From Azospirillum brasilense (GTDB lineage: Bacteria > Pseudomonadota > Alphaproteobacteria > Azospirillales > Azospirillaceae), in the NCBI RefSeq assembly GCF_007827815.1, contig NZ_VITH01000013.1:1-64000 (forward strand): a stretch of 64,000 nucleotides of DNA, given 5' to 3'. Of this stretch, positions 36,692 through 46,558 are shown in pieces (the stretch's first letter is position 1; every line of letters begins with the position of its first letter). The position numbers and the translations under genes are program-made. Below the pieces are notes generated by a model. The model worked only from the letters and a program-made list of their open reading frames with translations, made no database searches and had not been told where the DNA came from.

Positions 36692-37816
36692 TCATTCCGC
36701 CGTCTGCCGCTCCACGCCCGCATCGGCGTCCGGGCGGGTGCTGTCGCGGACGACCAGCTCGCAATCCAGCCCGTGGTGCGGCTGGGCCACCGTGGTGCCG
36801 TTCAGCCGGGCCAGGATCTGGCCGGCGGCCAGTTCGCCGATCTCGCGCTGCGGTGGGCGGACGGTGGACAGCGGCGGCAGGCAGGCGGCGCTGAAGGTCA
36901 GGTCGCCGAAGCCGATCACCGCCAGATCGTCGGGCACGCTCAGCCCGCGCCGGTTCGCCTCGAACAGCACGCCCAGCGCCATGGCGTCGTTGGAGCAGAC
37001 CACCCCGTCGATGTCCGGATGCAGCGCGAACACCTCGTCGATCAGCCAGATGCCGACGGGGGTCGAGGCGGTGTCGGGGGCGGTGAAGGCGATCGGCTCG
37101 TGCAGGCCGCGGCGGCGCACCTCGTCCTCATAGCCGTCAGTGCGGCTGCGCACGCGCATGTCCTGGTGCACGGCGGCGCCGATGTAGGCAACCTTGCGGC
37201 TGCCCTGGTCGTAAAGGTGGCTTGCCTGCCGGCGCCCGACCTCGAAGTGGGAAAAGCCGACCGTCATGTCCACCGCCGGGGTCTGGGCGGAGGGGATGTC
37301 CCACATCTCCACCACCGGCACACCGGAGGAGCGCAGCATGGCGCGCGTCCGCTCGGTGTGGTGCAGGCCGGTGACCACCACCGCGGCGGGCGACCAGGCG
37401 AGGAAGGCGCGGATCAGCTCCTCCTCGCGCTCCGGATCGAACTCGCTGACGCCGAGCAGCGTCTGGTAATGGGCGGTCTGGAAGGCGCTTTGCAGCGTGT
37501 TGTAGGTCTCCGCGAAGAAGGAGTTGGTGATGGAGGGCAGGATCACCCCCACCGTCCGGCTCTTCGCCGCGGCGAGGCTGCCCGCCACCAGATTGGGCAC
37601 GTAGCCGAGCTGATCGATCACCGTCCGCACACGGGTCGCCAGCTCCTCCGACACCGCCTCCGGCTTGCGCAGATAGAGTGAGACGGTGCTGGGCGACACG
37701 CCGGCGGCGTTGGCCACGTCCGTCATGGTCAGCCGCTGGGTGGCGCGGCGGGTTTTCTTGCGGATGGGTTTGGCGGGCTTCGGCGGGATCGGCTTGGCGG
37801 GCGGCTGTGCGGTCAT
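36692..37816 (-). CDS. LacI family transcriptional regulator
   Basis: This 374-aa repressor-type protein has a Lys/Pro-rich leader of about 28 residues, the LacI helix-turn-helix (LTMTDVANAAGVSPSTVSLYL) and a periplasmic-binding-like sensor domain. It resembles GntR-type (gluconate) LacI members by overall pattern, but no sugar genes are adjacent. Target and ligand unknown. Confidence 0.9.
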   Translation of the reverse strand: MTAQPPAKPIPPKPAKPIRKKTRRATQRLTMTDVANAAGVSPSTVSLYLRKPEAVSEELATRVRTVIDQLGYVPNLVAGSLAAAKSRTVGVILPSITNSFFAETYNTLQSAFQTAHYQTLLGVSEFDPEREEELIRAFLAWSPAAVVVTGLHHTERTRAMLRSSGVPVVEMWDIPSAQTPAVDMTVGFSHFEVGRRQASHLYDQGSRKVAYIGAAVHQDMRVRSRTDGYEDEVRRRGLHEPIAFTAPDTASTPVGIWLIDEVFALHPDIDGVVCSNDAMALGVLFEANRRGLSVPDDLAVIGFGDLTFSAACLPPLSTVRPPQREIGELAAGQILARLNGTTVAQPHHGLDCELVVRDSTRPDADAGVERQTAE

Positions 37817-37903
37817 TCTCGTCCTTCCCTGCGGCGAACCCCGCCGCGCGGCGTGGCGGCATCATAGCACGCCGTTGGAAAAGCGGGGGAAAAGCGGGAA
37901 CGG

Positions 37904-38839
37904 TCAGGGCGCGGCATGGGGTTCCGCCTCGGCCGGCGCCGTTTCCGCCAGGGCGGCGCGCGCCTGCTCCGCGAAGAAGTCGATGAAGACGCGGATCTTT
38001 GCGGGCAGCAGGTTGCGGTGGGGGTAGAGCACGGCGAGCGTCACCGGCTCCGGCGGGCAGTGCGGCAGGACGACGCGCAGATCCCCACGGCGCAGATGGT
38101 CGGCGACTTCCCATAATGGTTTCAGCACGATGCCTTCCCCGGCCAGCGCCCAGCCGGTCAGCACGTCGCCGTCGTCGGCGTCGAACTGGCCGGACACCGG
38201 CAGGGTCATCGGGCCCTGCGGCGTGGTCAGCGTCCACTGGAACTGCTGCGATCCGGGAAAGCGCAGCAGCAGGCAGTGGTGGGACAGCAGCTCCTCCGGC
38301 CGGGCCGGCACGCCCCGCCGCTCCAGATAGGACGGCGCGGCGCAGAGCACCCGCGGCAGGTCGGCGATCTTGCGCGCGACGAAGCTGGAATCCTTCAGCG
38401 GCGCCATGCGGATGGCGACGTCGGTCGCCTCGCGCAGCAGGTCGAGCAGATGGTCGGACAGGCGCAGCCGCAGGTCCACCTGGGGGTAGGCGGCGTGGAA
38501 GCGCGGCACCATCGGGGCGAGGATGCGCCGCCCGAAGCCCAGCGGCGCCGTCACCCGCAGGCTGCCGACCGGCGCCCCGCCGATGGCGCCGACGCTGCTC
38601 TCCGCCCGCTCCGCCGCCTCCAGCACCTCCAGGCAATGTTCGAAGAAGACCTTGCCGGCCTCGGTGAACTGCACCTGCCGGGTGGTGCGGTTGAGCAGGC
38701 GGGCGTTCAGATGCTCCTCCAGGCTTTGCAGCCGGTGGCTGACCACGGCGGGCGACAGGCGCAGGCTGCGCCCGGCGGCGGACAGGCTGCCCAGTTCCAC
38801 CACCCGCACGAACACCCGCATGTTCTCCAGCAGCGCCAC
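37904..38839 (-). CDS. LysR family regulator next to purine catabolism genes
   Basis: This 311-aa protein has a typical LysR winged helix (ENMRVFVRVVELGSLSAAGR, SPAVVSHRLQSLEEHL) and an effector domain. I chose GTG 38839, with AAAGG upstream, because ATG 38821 would have its ribosome site too close and would cut the usual V-A-L-L-E-N leader. It diverges from puuD across 150 bases, so control of urate breakdown is the natural guess. No clear T-N11-A box was singled out. Confidence 0.88.
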   Translation of the reverse strand: MALLENMRVFVRVVELGSLSAAGRSLRLSPAVVSHRLQSLEEHLNARLLNRTTRQVQFTEAGKVFFEHCLEVLEAAERAESSVGAIGGAPVGSLRVTAPLGFGRRILAPMVPRFHAAYPQVDLRLRLSDHLLDLLREATDVAIRMAPLKDSSFVARKIADLPRVLCAAPSYLERRGVPARPEELLSHHCLLLRFPGSQQFQWTLTTPQGPMTLPVSGQFDADDGDVLTGWALAGEGIVLKPLWEVADHLRRGDLRVVLPHCPPEPVTLAVLYPHRNLLPAKIRVFIDFFAEQARAALAETAPAEAEPHAAP

Positions 38840-38989
38840 GCTTCTTGGCCCTTTCCCCACACGCCATGGGGAATCCTCCCACCTTTCCGTTTTTTTTGAA
38901 AGTGCTGGCGCACGCATCCGCTTCCCCGCTGCGCTGCGGCAACCGTAGAGTTCAGGGTGGGGATCACCGAACGGAAGAGGCCGCGACGC

Positions 38990-40180
38990 ATGGAGCCGAT
39001 CGTCTGGGAGTGGGTCAATTTTCTGGTGCGCTGGCTGCACGTCATCACAGCCATCGCCTGGATCGGGTCGAGCTTCTATTTCATCCACCTCGACCTGTCC
39101 CTGCGGCGGCGCGACGGCCTGCCCAACGGCGTGGCGGGGGAGGCGTGGCAGGTCCACGGCGGCGGCTTCTACAACATGATGAAATACACGGTCGCCCCGC
39201 CGGAGCTGCCGGAGAAGCTGACCTGGTTCAAATGGGAAGCCTACGCCACCTGGCTCAGCGGCTTCTGCCTGCTGTCGGTGCTCTACTACCACGGCGCCGC
39301 GCTTTACATGATCGACCCGGCGGTGCTGGACATCCCCTGGTGGGGCGCGGTGCTGCTCAGCCTGGGCGCGCTGGGGCTGGGCTGGCACGTCTATGACCGG
39401 CTGTGCAAGTCGCCGCTCGGCAAGGACGACGTGAAGCTGGCGGCGGCGGGCTTCGTCTTCCTGGTGCTGGTCGCCTGGGGCCTCAGCCACCTCTTCAGCG
39501 GGCGGGCGGCGATGCTGCATGTCGGCGCGCTGATCGGCACGATGATGTCGGCCAACGTCTTCCGCATCATCATCCCCAACCAGACCAAGGCGGTGGCCGC
39601 CATGAAGGCGGGGCAGGTGCCCGACCCGGCGCTGGGCAAGCAGGCCAAGCAGCGGTCGCTGCACAACAATTACCTTACCCTGCCGGTCGTCTTCCTGATG
39701 ATCTCCAACCACTACCCGCTGGCCTTCGGCACGCGCTACAGCTGGGTGATCGTGGCGGTGGTGCTGGTGGTGGGGGCGGTGATCCGCCACTTCTTCAACA
39801 GCCGCCACGCCGGCAAGCCGGCGCCCTGGTGGACCTGGGCGGTGGCCGCCGCGGGCGTCGCCGTCATCGTGGGCCTGAGCGCCGCCGGCGCGCGGACCGA
39901 GAGCGCCGCCGCAGCACCGGCCAGGGTCGAGTTCGCGCAGGTGGAGGAGGTGGTGCTGTCCCGCTGCTCCATGTGCCACGCGGCGCAGCCGGTGTGGGAG
40001 GGGATCGGCGTGGCGCCGCGCGGCGTCACGCTGGACAGCGCGGAGGCGATCGGCCGCCACGCCCCGCAGATCCGCGTCTGGGCGGCGCTGTCCGACGCGA
40101 TGCCCCCCGGCAACGTCACCGGGATCACGCCGGAGGAGCGCCGCCTGCTCGCCGCCTGGACCGATCAGCTTCCCCGGTAG
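38990..40180 (+). CDS. puuD: PuuD, membrane urate oxidase with cytochrome c domain
   Basis: This 396-aa integral membrane enzyme converts urate to 5-hydroxyisourate using a respiratory electron acceptor. About eight hydrophobic helices (start [19 protein letters not shown]) precede a C-terminal cytochrome c domain with the haem motif CSMCH (Cys326, Cys329, His330). ATG 38990 is chosen; GTG 38957 is an in-frame alternative. The final 16 bases overlap the convergent hiuH gene. Confidence 0.93.
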   Translation: MEPIVWEWVNFLVRWLHVITAIAWIGSSFYFIHLDLSLRRRDGLPNGVAGEAWQVHGGGFYNMMKYTVAPPELPEKLTWFKWEAYATWLSGFCLLSVLYYHGAALYMIDPAVLDIPWWGAVLLSLGALGLGWHVYDRLCKSPLGKDDVKLAAAGFVFLVLVAWGLSHLFSGRAAMLHVGALIGTMMSANVFRIIIPNQTKAVAAMKAGQVPDPALGKQAKQRSLHNNYLTLPVVFLMISNHYPLAFGTRYSWVIVAVVLVVGAVIRHFFNSRHAGKPAPWWTWAVAAAGVAVIVGLSAAGARTESAAAAPARVEFAQVEEVVLSRCSMCHAAQPVWEGIGVAPRGVTLDSAEAIGRHAPQIRVWAALSDAMPPGNVTGITPEERRLLAAWTDQLPR

Positions 40181-40527
40181 GTGGAGTAGCTGTAGGGGGA
40201 GACGAGCAGCGGCACATGGTAATGCTGGTCCGCGTTGGCGACGCCGAAGCGGATCGGCACCACGTCGAGGAAGGCGGGTTCGACGATCTCCAGGCCGGAG
40301 GCGCGGAAATAGGCGCCGGCCTCGAACACCAGTTCATAGACGCCCGGCGTCAGGTCGGCCCCGGCCAGAAGCGGCGCGTCGCAGCGCCCGTCGGCGTTGG
40401 TGCGGGTCTGCGTCAGCCGCTCCCGCCGGTCCCCGTCGATGCGGTAGAGGGTGACGGTGATCCCGGCGCCGGGCCGTCCGTGCGTCGTGTCGAGAACATG
40501 GGTGGTCAGGCGCCCGCTTCCGGACAT
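40165..40527 (-). CDS. hiuH: 5-hydroxyisourate hydrolase (transthyretin-like)
   Basis: This 120-aa enzyme hydrolyses 5-hydroxyisourate to OHCU. The hallmarks are [12 protein letters not shown] at the N terminus, the catalytic His/Arg region and the C-terminal tetrapeptide motif within YSTYRGS. It is the second step after PuuD but is on the opposite strand, overlapping its 3' end. Confidence 0.96.
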   Translation of the reverse strand: MSGSGRLTTHVLDTTHGRPGAGITVTLYRIDGDRRERLTQTRTNADGRCDAPLLAGADLTPGVYELVFEAGAYFRASGLEIVEPAFLDVVPIRFGVANADQHYHVPLLVSPYSYSTYRGS

Positions 40528-40700
40528 GGGTTTCTCCTCGCCATGGAATGCCGCGAAGAGACCTTATACCGCACCCCATGCCGCACCGCCGCGCGGTCCG
40601 GACGGGGCCTGCGCAAAAAGACTTTCAAACGGATCGAAAAAGCGGACCCCGGCGATTGCGGGTATGCTGTGGGGCAGGAGACCGATCAGGGAAGGCCGGG

Positions 40701-41225
40701 ATGCGACCGAGCGAGATGGACCGTGCAAGTTTCGTCGCCCGATTCGGCGGCGTGTTCGAACATTCGCCCTGGGTCGCCGAAGGCACCTGGGATGCCGTCA
40801 ATCAGGGGGGAAACCTGCCGGACGACGCGGAGGGCTTGCACGCCGCCATGGTCGCCGTCCTGCGCGCCGCCGATCATGACCGGAAGCTGGCGCTGCTGAA
40901 CGCCCATCCCGATCTGGCGGGCCGGCTGGCGCTGCGCGGCGAGCTGACCGCCGACAGCACGGCGGAGCAGGCCAGCGCCGGGCTGGACCGCTGCACGCCG
41001 GAGGAGTTCGCCCGCTTCACCGAGTTGAACGACGCCTACAAGGCGCGCTTCGGCTTCCCCTTCATCCTGGCTGTCAAGGGCCGCAGCCGCGCCGACATCC
41101 TGGAGGCCTTCGAAACCCGCCTGTCCAACGGGCCGGAGGAGGAGTTCGCCACGGCGCTGGCCCAGGTCGAGCGCATCACCTGGCTCCGTCTCCAGGATTT
41201 GCTGCCCAAGGACATCGAGCCATGA
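40701..41225 (+). CDS. uraD: OHCU decarboxylase
   Basis: This 174-aa enzyme decarboxylates 2-oxo-4-hydroxy-4-carboxy-5-ureidoimidazoline to S-allantoin. Family motifs include FEHSPWVAE, LLNAHPDLAGRLA (catalytic His) and FGFPFILAVKG. GGAAGG precedes ATG 40701. The stop overlaps the next start (ATGA), giving a uraD-allC-M20 operon. Confidence 0.95.
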   Translation: MRPSEMDRASFVARFGGVFEHSPWVAEGTWDAVNQGGNLPDDAEGLHAAMVAVLRAADHDRKLALLNAHPDLAGRLALRGELTADSTAEQASAGLDRCTPEEFARFTELNDAYKARFGFPFILAVKGRSRADILEAFETRLSNGPEEEFATALAQVERITWLRLQDLLPKDIEP

Positions 41226-42478
41226 CGACGTTCGGCGCGGACCTGATGGCGCGGCTGGACGCCTTCGCCGGCTTCACGGAGGAGCCGGGGCTGCTGACCC
41301 GCCTGTTCCTGACCCCGCAGCACCGCGCCGCCGCGGATTGGCTGATGGAGCTGATGGGCAAGGCCGGGATGAACGCCCGGCTGGACCCGGCGGGGACGGT
41401 GGTCGGCCGCTACGAGGGGACCGTGCCGGGCGCGCCGGCCCTGCTGATCGGTTCCCACATCGACACGGTGCGCAACGCCGGCCGGTATGACGGGAATCTG
41501 GGCGTGCTCGCCGCCGTCGCGGCGGTGGCGGAGCTGGACCGGCGTGGCGAGCGCCTGCCCTTCGCCATCGAGGTGCTGGGTTTCGGCGACGAGGAGGGGG
41601 TGCGCTTCCCCGTGACCCTGACCGGCAGCCGCGCCGTGGCCGGCCGCTTCGACCGGGCGGCGCTGGAGACGCGCGACCGCGACGGCGTGCGCATGGCCGA
41701 CGCGCTGCGCGCCTTCGGCGGCGACCCGGAGGCCATCGCCACGGCGGCCCGCAAGCCGGGCGAGGCGCTGGCCTTTCTGGAGGTCCACATCGAGCAGGGG
41801 CCGGTGCTGGAGGCCGAAGGGTTGCCGGTCGGCATCGTCACCGCCATCAACGGCGCCACGCGCTTCGCCATCCGGTTGCGCGGCATGGCCGGCCATGCCG
41901 GCACGGTGCCCATGGCGCTGCGCCGCGACGCGCTGGCCGCCGCCGCCGAGATGACCCTGGCGGCGGAGCGGGTGGCCGCGGCCTCGGACGCCAAGGCCCC
42001 CGAAGCCGGATTGGTGGCGACGGTGGGCCGGATCGAGGCGAAGCCGGGCGCCGTCAACGTCATCCCCGGCGAAGTCGCCTTCACCCTCGACGTCCGCGCG
42101 CCGGAGGACGCCGTGCGGCGCGACGCCTGCGCCGCCATCCTCGCCGATTTCGAGGCGATTGCCGCCCGCCGCGGCGTGGAACTGACGGTGGAGACCACCC
42201 ACGACGCGGCGGCCGCCCCCTGCTCCCCCGGCATCCGGCGGCAGATCGAGGCGGCGGTGGTCCGCGCCGGCGTCCGTCCCCTGTCGCTGCCCAGCGGCGC
42301 CGGGCACGACGCCATGGCCTTCGCCGGCCTGCTGCCGATGGGCATGCTGTTCGTCCGCTGCAAGGGCGGCATCAGCCACAACCCCGCCGAATCCATCACC
42401 GCGGAGGACGCCGACCTCTCGGTGCGCGTCCTTCTGGACATCATCCGCCACTTCGAGCACGAGACCGCGACAGCATGA
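41222..42478 (+). CDS. allC: allantoate amidohydrolase (AllC-type, M20 family)
   Basis: The 418-aa dimetal enzyme has the Zn/Mn ligand motifs GSHIDTV, RYDGNLGV, GDEEGVRF, VHIEQGPVLE and GISHNPAE. Allantoate amidohydrolases, N-carbamoyl-L-amino-acid hydrolases and ureidoglycolate hydrolases share them. The purine context favours allantoate; substrate is not proven. Overlaps both neighbours by four bases. Confidence 0.88.
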   Translation: MTTFGADLMARLDAFAGFTEEPGLLTRLFLTPQHRAAADWLMELMGKAGMNARLDPAGTVVGRYEGTVPGAPALLIGSHIDTVRNAGRYDGNLGVLAAVAAVAELDRRGERLPFAIEVLGFGDEEGVRFPVTLTGSRAVAGRFDRAALETRDRDGVRMADALRAFGGDPEAIATAARKPGEALAFLEVHIEQGPVLEAEGLPVGIVTAINGATRFAIRLRGMAGHAGTVPMALRRDALAAAAEMTLAAERVAAASDAKAPEAGLVATVGRIEAKPGAVNVIPGEVAFTLDVRAPEDAVRRDACAAILADFEAIAARRGVELTVETTHDAAAAPCSPGIRRQIEAAVVRAGVRPLSLPSGAGHDAMAFAGLLPMGMLFVRCKGGISHNPAESITAEDADLSVRVLLDIIRHFEHETATA

Positions 42479-43707
42479 CCGACGCCGCCCAACAGGCCAT
42501 CCATGCGTTCCTGGAACAGACCCGCGACGCGCAGGTCCGCTTCCTGGCCGAACTGGTCAAGGTGCCCTCCGACAACCCGGCCGGCGACTGCGCGCCCCAC
42601 GCCGAGCGCGCCGCCGCGCTGCTGGAGGCCATGGGGCTGACGGTGGAGCGCCACCCGGTCCCGGCGGATCTGGTGCGGGCCAACGGCATGATTTCCGCCA
42701 CCAACCTGATCGTGCGCCGCCGCTTCGGCGACGGGCCGACGGTGGCGCTGAACGCCCACGGCGATGTGGTGCCGCCGGGCGAGGGCTGGACCCGCGACCC
42801 CTACGGGGCGGAGGTGGTGGACGGCTGGATGTACGGGCGCGGCGTCGCCGTCTCGAAGTCCGACTTCGTCACTTACACCTACGCCCTGCTGGCGCTGGAG
42901 AAGGCCGGGCTGGCGCGCGGCACGGTGGAGCTGCACCTGACCTACGACGAGGAGGCGGGCGGCGAGATCGGGCCGAAATGGCTGCTCGACGAGGGGCTGA
43001 CCAAGCCGGACCTCGCCATCGCCGCGGGCTTCAGCTACGGCGTCGTCACCGCGCACAATGGCTGCCTGCATCTGGAGGTCGAGGTCACCGGAAAATCCGC
43101 CCACGCCGCCCTGCCGATGACCGGCATCGACGCGCTGGAGGCGACCACCGCGATCCTCGGCGCGCTCTACGAGCACCGCAAGGGCTACGCGGACACCGTG
43201 TCGGCGGTGGGCGGCATCGGCTCGCCGCAGTTGACGGTCGGCCTCATCAAGGGCGGCATCAACACCAACGTCGTTCCCGACCGCGTGACCCTGCGCCTCG
43301 ACCGCCGCATGATCCCGGAGGAGGCGCCGGAGACGGTGGAGGAGACCTTGCGCGCGGTCATCGCCGCGGCTGCTGCAGCCTTCCCGACGGCCCGCGTCGA
43401 GGTCCGCCGCATCCTGCTGGCCCGCCCGCTGACCCCGCTGCCCGGCACCGACCGGCTGGCCGCCGTCCTCTGCGCCCAGGCCAGCCGCGTGATGGGCGAG
43501 CCGGTGGAAACCAAGGGCGTGCCGCTCTACACCGACGCGCGCCATTACTCGGACGCGGGCGTGCCCATCGCCCTGTTCGGCGCCGGCCCCCACACCATCG
43601 AGGAGGCCAACGCCCACCGCGCCGACGAGCGCCTGCCGCTGTCCGACCTGTTCAAGGCGACGGAGGTTGTGGCGCTGTCGCTGTTGGAGGTGTTGGGCGA
43701 GGGGTGA
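42475..43707 (+). CDS. M20 family amidohydrolase in the purine operon
   Basis: The 410-aa protein has the M20 motifs NAHGDVVPPGEGW, YDEEAGGEIG and a C-terminal DARHYSDAGVP. The usual D-M-K-G-G segment reads GRGVAVSKSDF. It follows allC with a four-base overlap, so a role late in ureide breakdown or on a related N-acyl/carbamoyl compound is likely. Substrate not assignable. Confidence 0.85.
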   Translation: MTDAAQQAIHAFLEQTRDAQVRFLAELVKVPSDNPAGDCAPHAERAAALLEAMGLTVERHPVPADLVRANGMISATNLIVRRRFGDGPTVALNAHGDVVPPGEGWTRDPYGAEVVDGWMYGRGVAVSKSDFVTYTYALLALEKAGLARGTVELHLTYDEEAGGEIGPKWLLDEGLTKPDLAIAAGFSYGVVTAHNGCLHLEVEVTGKSAHAALPMTGIDALEATTAILGALYEHRKGYADTVSAVGGIGSPQLTVGLIKGGINTNVVPDRVTLRLDRRMIPEEAPETVEETLRAVIAAAAAAFPTARVEVRRILLARPLTPLPGTDRLAAVLCAQASRVMGEPVETKGVPLYTDARHYSDAGVPIALFGAGPHTIEEANAHRADERLPLSDLFKATEVVALSLLEVLGEG

Positions 43708-43708
43708 G

Positions 43709-43808
43709 GCCCCCACCCTAACCCTCCCCCGCTGGGCGGGGGAGGGGACTGCCGCCGCTTCGCGAATATCTCCCTCCCCCGCCCAGCGGGGGAGGGCCGG
43801 GGTGGGGG
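43709..43808. repeat. palindromic repeat (copy 5)
   Basis: CCCCCACCCTAACCCTCCCC to GGGGAGGGCCGGGGTGGGGG, with the internal segment GGGGACTGCCGCCGCTTCGC also present in copies 7 (inverted) and 8. It lies between the M20 gene and guaC. Confidence 0.8.
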
Positions 43809-43853
43809 CAATGGCGCTTCCACAACGATAAGAACGACAAGGACGACCCGCCG

Positions 43854-44897
43854 GTGATCATCGAGAACGATCTGAAGCTGGACTTCAAGGACGTGCTGAT
43901 CCGCCCGAAGCGCAGCACCCTGGAAAGCCGCAACGACGTGGACATCGAGCGGACCTTCCGCTTCGTCCACAGCGGGCTGGAATGGACGGGCTTCCCGCTG
44001 ATCGCGGCCAACATGGACGTGGTCGGCACCATGGCCGTCGCCCGCGCCCTGTCGCGCTTCGGCGCGATGACCGCGCTGCACAAGCACTACCCGGCCGACG
44101 CGCTGATCCCCTTCTTCCGCGACGAGGACACGGCCAACGTCTTCTATTCGCTGGGCACGACCGAGGCCGACTACGACAAGTTCCAGGCGGTGAAGGCCAA
44201 GGCCCCGGTGGCCAAGCTCTGTCTGGACGTCGCCAACGGCTACACGGAGCGCTTCGTGCGCGTCATCAGCCGATTGCGGACGGAGAACCCGGACATGGTC
44301 ATCATGGCCGGCAACGTGGTGACCGGCGACATGACCGAGGCGCTGGTGCTCGCCGGGGCCGACATCATCAAGGTCGGGATCGGGCCGGGGTCGGTCTGCA
44401 CCACCCGCAAGATGACCGGCGTCGGCTATCCGCAGCTCTCCGCCATCATCGAATGCGCCGACGCCGCCCATGGGCTGAAGGGGCAGGTCTGCGGCGACGG
44501 CGGCTGCACGGTGCCGGGCGACATCTCCAAGGCCTACGGCGCCGGTGCGGACTTCGTGATGCTCGGCGGGATGCTGGCCGGCCACGACGAGTGCGAGGGC
44601 GACATCCGTTACGAGGAGCGCGACGGGCGCAAGGTGCCGGTGGCGATGACCTTCTACGGCATGTCGTCCGACACGGCGATGCACAAGTACGCGGGCGGCG
44701 TCGCCTCCTACCGCGCGTCGGAAGGCAAGACCGTGGAGGTCCCCTACCGCGGAGCGATCGACGGCACGATGCAGGAGATCATGGGCGGCGTGCGCAGCAT
44801 GATGACCTACATCGGTGCCACCAAGCTGAAGGAGGTGTCGAAGCGGACCACCTTCGTCCGCGTCGGCGCGCAGCTCAACACCGTCTTCGGGGGCTGA
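43854..44897 (+). CDS. guaC: GMP reductase
   Basis: This 347-aa TIM-barrel enzyme converts GMP to IMP with NADPH. Catalytic Cys lies in [18 protein letters not shown] and GGM motifs are present. GTG 43854 is the start; the only near upstream ATG (43811) hits a stop after six codons. It follows the ureide genes, separated by a repeat, and links guanine nucleotide recycling to purine breakdown. Confidence 0.94.
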   Translation: MIIENDLKLDFKDVLIRPKRSTLESRNDVDIERTFRFVHSGLEWTGFPLIAANMDVVGTMAVARALSRFGAMTALHKHYPADALIPFFRDEDTANVFYSLGTTEADYDKFQAVKAKAPVAKLCLDVANGYTERFVRVISRLRTENPDMVIMAGNVVTGDMTEALVLAGADIIKVGIGPGSVCTTRKMTGVGYPQLSAIIECADAAHGLKGQVCGDGGCTVPGDISKAYGAGADFVMLGGMLAGHDECEGDIRYEERDGRKVPVAMTFYGMSSDTAMHKYAGGVASYRASEGKTVEVPYRGAIDGTMQEIMGGVRSMMTYIGATKLKEVSKRTTFVRVGAQLNTVFGG

Positions 44898-45055
44898 CGC
44901 CACGGGAGGTACCCAGCCCCGGGTACCTCCGTCTCCACCGCCTTCCTCCGGAACCACCGGCGGGTTCCACCGTTCGCAGGATGTGCGGACGGGTGGGGCG
45001 CCGGACGGCGTGCTCCCCTTGTCCGCCTTTTGGCAGGACGAGGAAGGCAGAGCTT

Positions 45056-46309
45056 ATGCGTGATTTCGATGGGGCTGCTCCGGCGTATGTGGGGCGGACG
45101 GACGGACCGGCGGTCTTTGATTACCTGATCGTCGGCGCCGGCTTCGCCGGCAGCGTGCTGGCGGAGCGGCTGGCGGCCGGGCTGGGGAAGCGGGTGCTGC
45201 TGATCGACCGGCGCCCGCACATCGGCGGCAACGCCTACGACCATCACGACGACGCGGGCGTGCTGATCCATCGCTACGGCCCGCACATCTTCCACACCAA
45301 TTCGCAGCCGGTGGCGGACTATCTGTCCCGCTTCACCCAGTGGCGCCCCTACGAGCACCGGGTGCTCGCCCACGTCGACAGGCAGCTCGTCCCCATCCCG
45401 ATCAACCGGACGACGGTCAACAAACTGTATGGCCTGGACCTCGACGAGGCCGGCGTGGCGGCGTTCCTCAAGAGCCGCGCGGAGCCGGTGGCCGACGTCC
45501 GCACGTCCGAGGATGTGGTGGTCGGCGCGGTCGGGCGGGAGCTGTACGAGAAGTTCTTCCGCGGCTACACCCGCAAGCAATGGGGCCTCGACCCGTCGCA
45601 GCTCGACAAGGCGGTGACGGCGCGGGTGCCGACGCGGACCAACGACGACGACCGCTATTTCGGCGACAGCTTCCAGAACATGCCGCTGCACGGCTACACG
45701 CGGATGTTCGAGACCATGCTCGACCACCCGAACATCACCATCCGCCTGGGCGCCGATTTCCGCGACGTGGTGCGCGACGCGCGCTACCGCAACCTGATCT
45801 TCACCGGCCCGGTGGACGAGTATTTCGAGTACCGTTTCGGCAAGCTGCCCTACCGCTCGCTGACCTTCCGGCACGAGACGGTGGACCAGGAATGGTTCCA
45901 GCCCGTCGCCGTGGTGAACTACCCCGGCGAGGAGGTTCCGCACACCCGCATCACCGAATACAAGCACCTGACCGGCCAGACCAACCCGCGGACCAGCCTG
46001 ACTTACGAATACCCGTCGGCGGAGGGCGACCCCTACTACCCGATCCCCCGCGCTGAGAACGCCGCCCTCTACCGCAAGTACCAGGAACTGGCCGACGCGA
46101 CGCCGAACGTCCATTTCGTCGGGCGGCTGGCGACCTACCGCTACTACAACATGGATCAGGTGGTGGCGCAGGCGCTGGCGCTCTACACCCGCATCGCCAA
46201 GGCCGAGGGCGCGGTGGCGGAGGGCGCGCGCGGCATTTCCGGGATCGGCACCGCCCAACCGGCCTCCCCATCGTCCGCGCCGGTCCACAGCAGGAGGGAA
46301 GCCTCATGA
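45056..46309 (+). CDS. glf: UDP-galactopyranose mutase
   Basis: This 417-aa flavoenzyme interconverts UDP-galactopyranose and UDP-galactofuranose for surface polysaccharide. FAD motif LIVGAGFAGSVLAERLA, then GGNAYD, HIFHTN and the C-terminal NVHFVGRLATYRYYNMDQVV are classic Glf signatures. A Ser/Ala-rich tail of about 30 residues extends beyond the family. The stop overlaps a microprotein gene. Confidence 0.95.
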   Translation: MRDFDGAAPAYVGRTDGPAVFDYLIVGAGFAGSVLAERLAAGLGKRVLLIDRRPHIGGNAYDHHDDAGVLIHRYGPHIFHTNSQPVADYLSRFTQWRPYEHRVLAHVDRQLVPIPINRTTVNKLYGLDLDEAGVAAFLKSRAEPVADVRTSEDVVVGAVGRELYEKFFRGYTRKQWGLDPSQLDKAVTARVPTRTNDDDRYFGDSFQNMPLHGYTRMFETMLDHPNITIRLGADFRDVVRDARYRNLIFTGPVDEYFEYRFGKLPYRSLTFRHETVDQEWFQPVAVVNYPGEEVPHTRITEYKHLTGQTNPRTSLTYEYPSAEGDPYYPIPRAENAALYRKYQELADATPNVHFVGRLATYRYYNMDQVVAQALALYTRIAKAEGAVAEGARGISGIGTAQPASPSSAPVHSRREAS

Positions 46310-46482
46310 AAGCGTTCGGAATGGCCCTGGCCACCGCGGTCGTCCTCGCCATCGGCGCCAGCGTGATCCTGGAGGGCACGCTGGGCCGCACCGCCGACCA
46401 GACCTACGCGGCACCCTCGGTCCGGTTGAGCCAGGACAACACCGTGCAGTACCGGAACTTCATGGGCCACCCGGCGGAGTGA
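46306..46482 (+). CDS. 58-aa single-pass membrane or exported microprotein
   Basis: The gene starts within the glf stop (ATGA) and encodes 58 residues. A hydrophobic N terminus (FGMALATAVVLAIGASVIL) is followed by a polar tail. An AGGAGGGAAG site lies just upstream. It may be a signal peptide with a short mature region or a membrane anchor. No family recognised. Confidence 0.65.
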   Translation: MKAFGMALATAVVLAIGASVILEGTLGRTADQTYAAPSVRLSQDNTVQYRNFMGHPAE

Positions 46483-46558
46483 CGGCTGCCGCTCCGCAGG
46501 TTCGATCCCGTCCCTGAAGCCAGGGCGAGATGAGGGATGTGTGGACGCCGCGGCCGGG

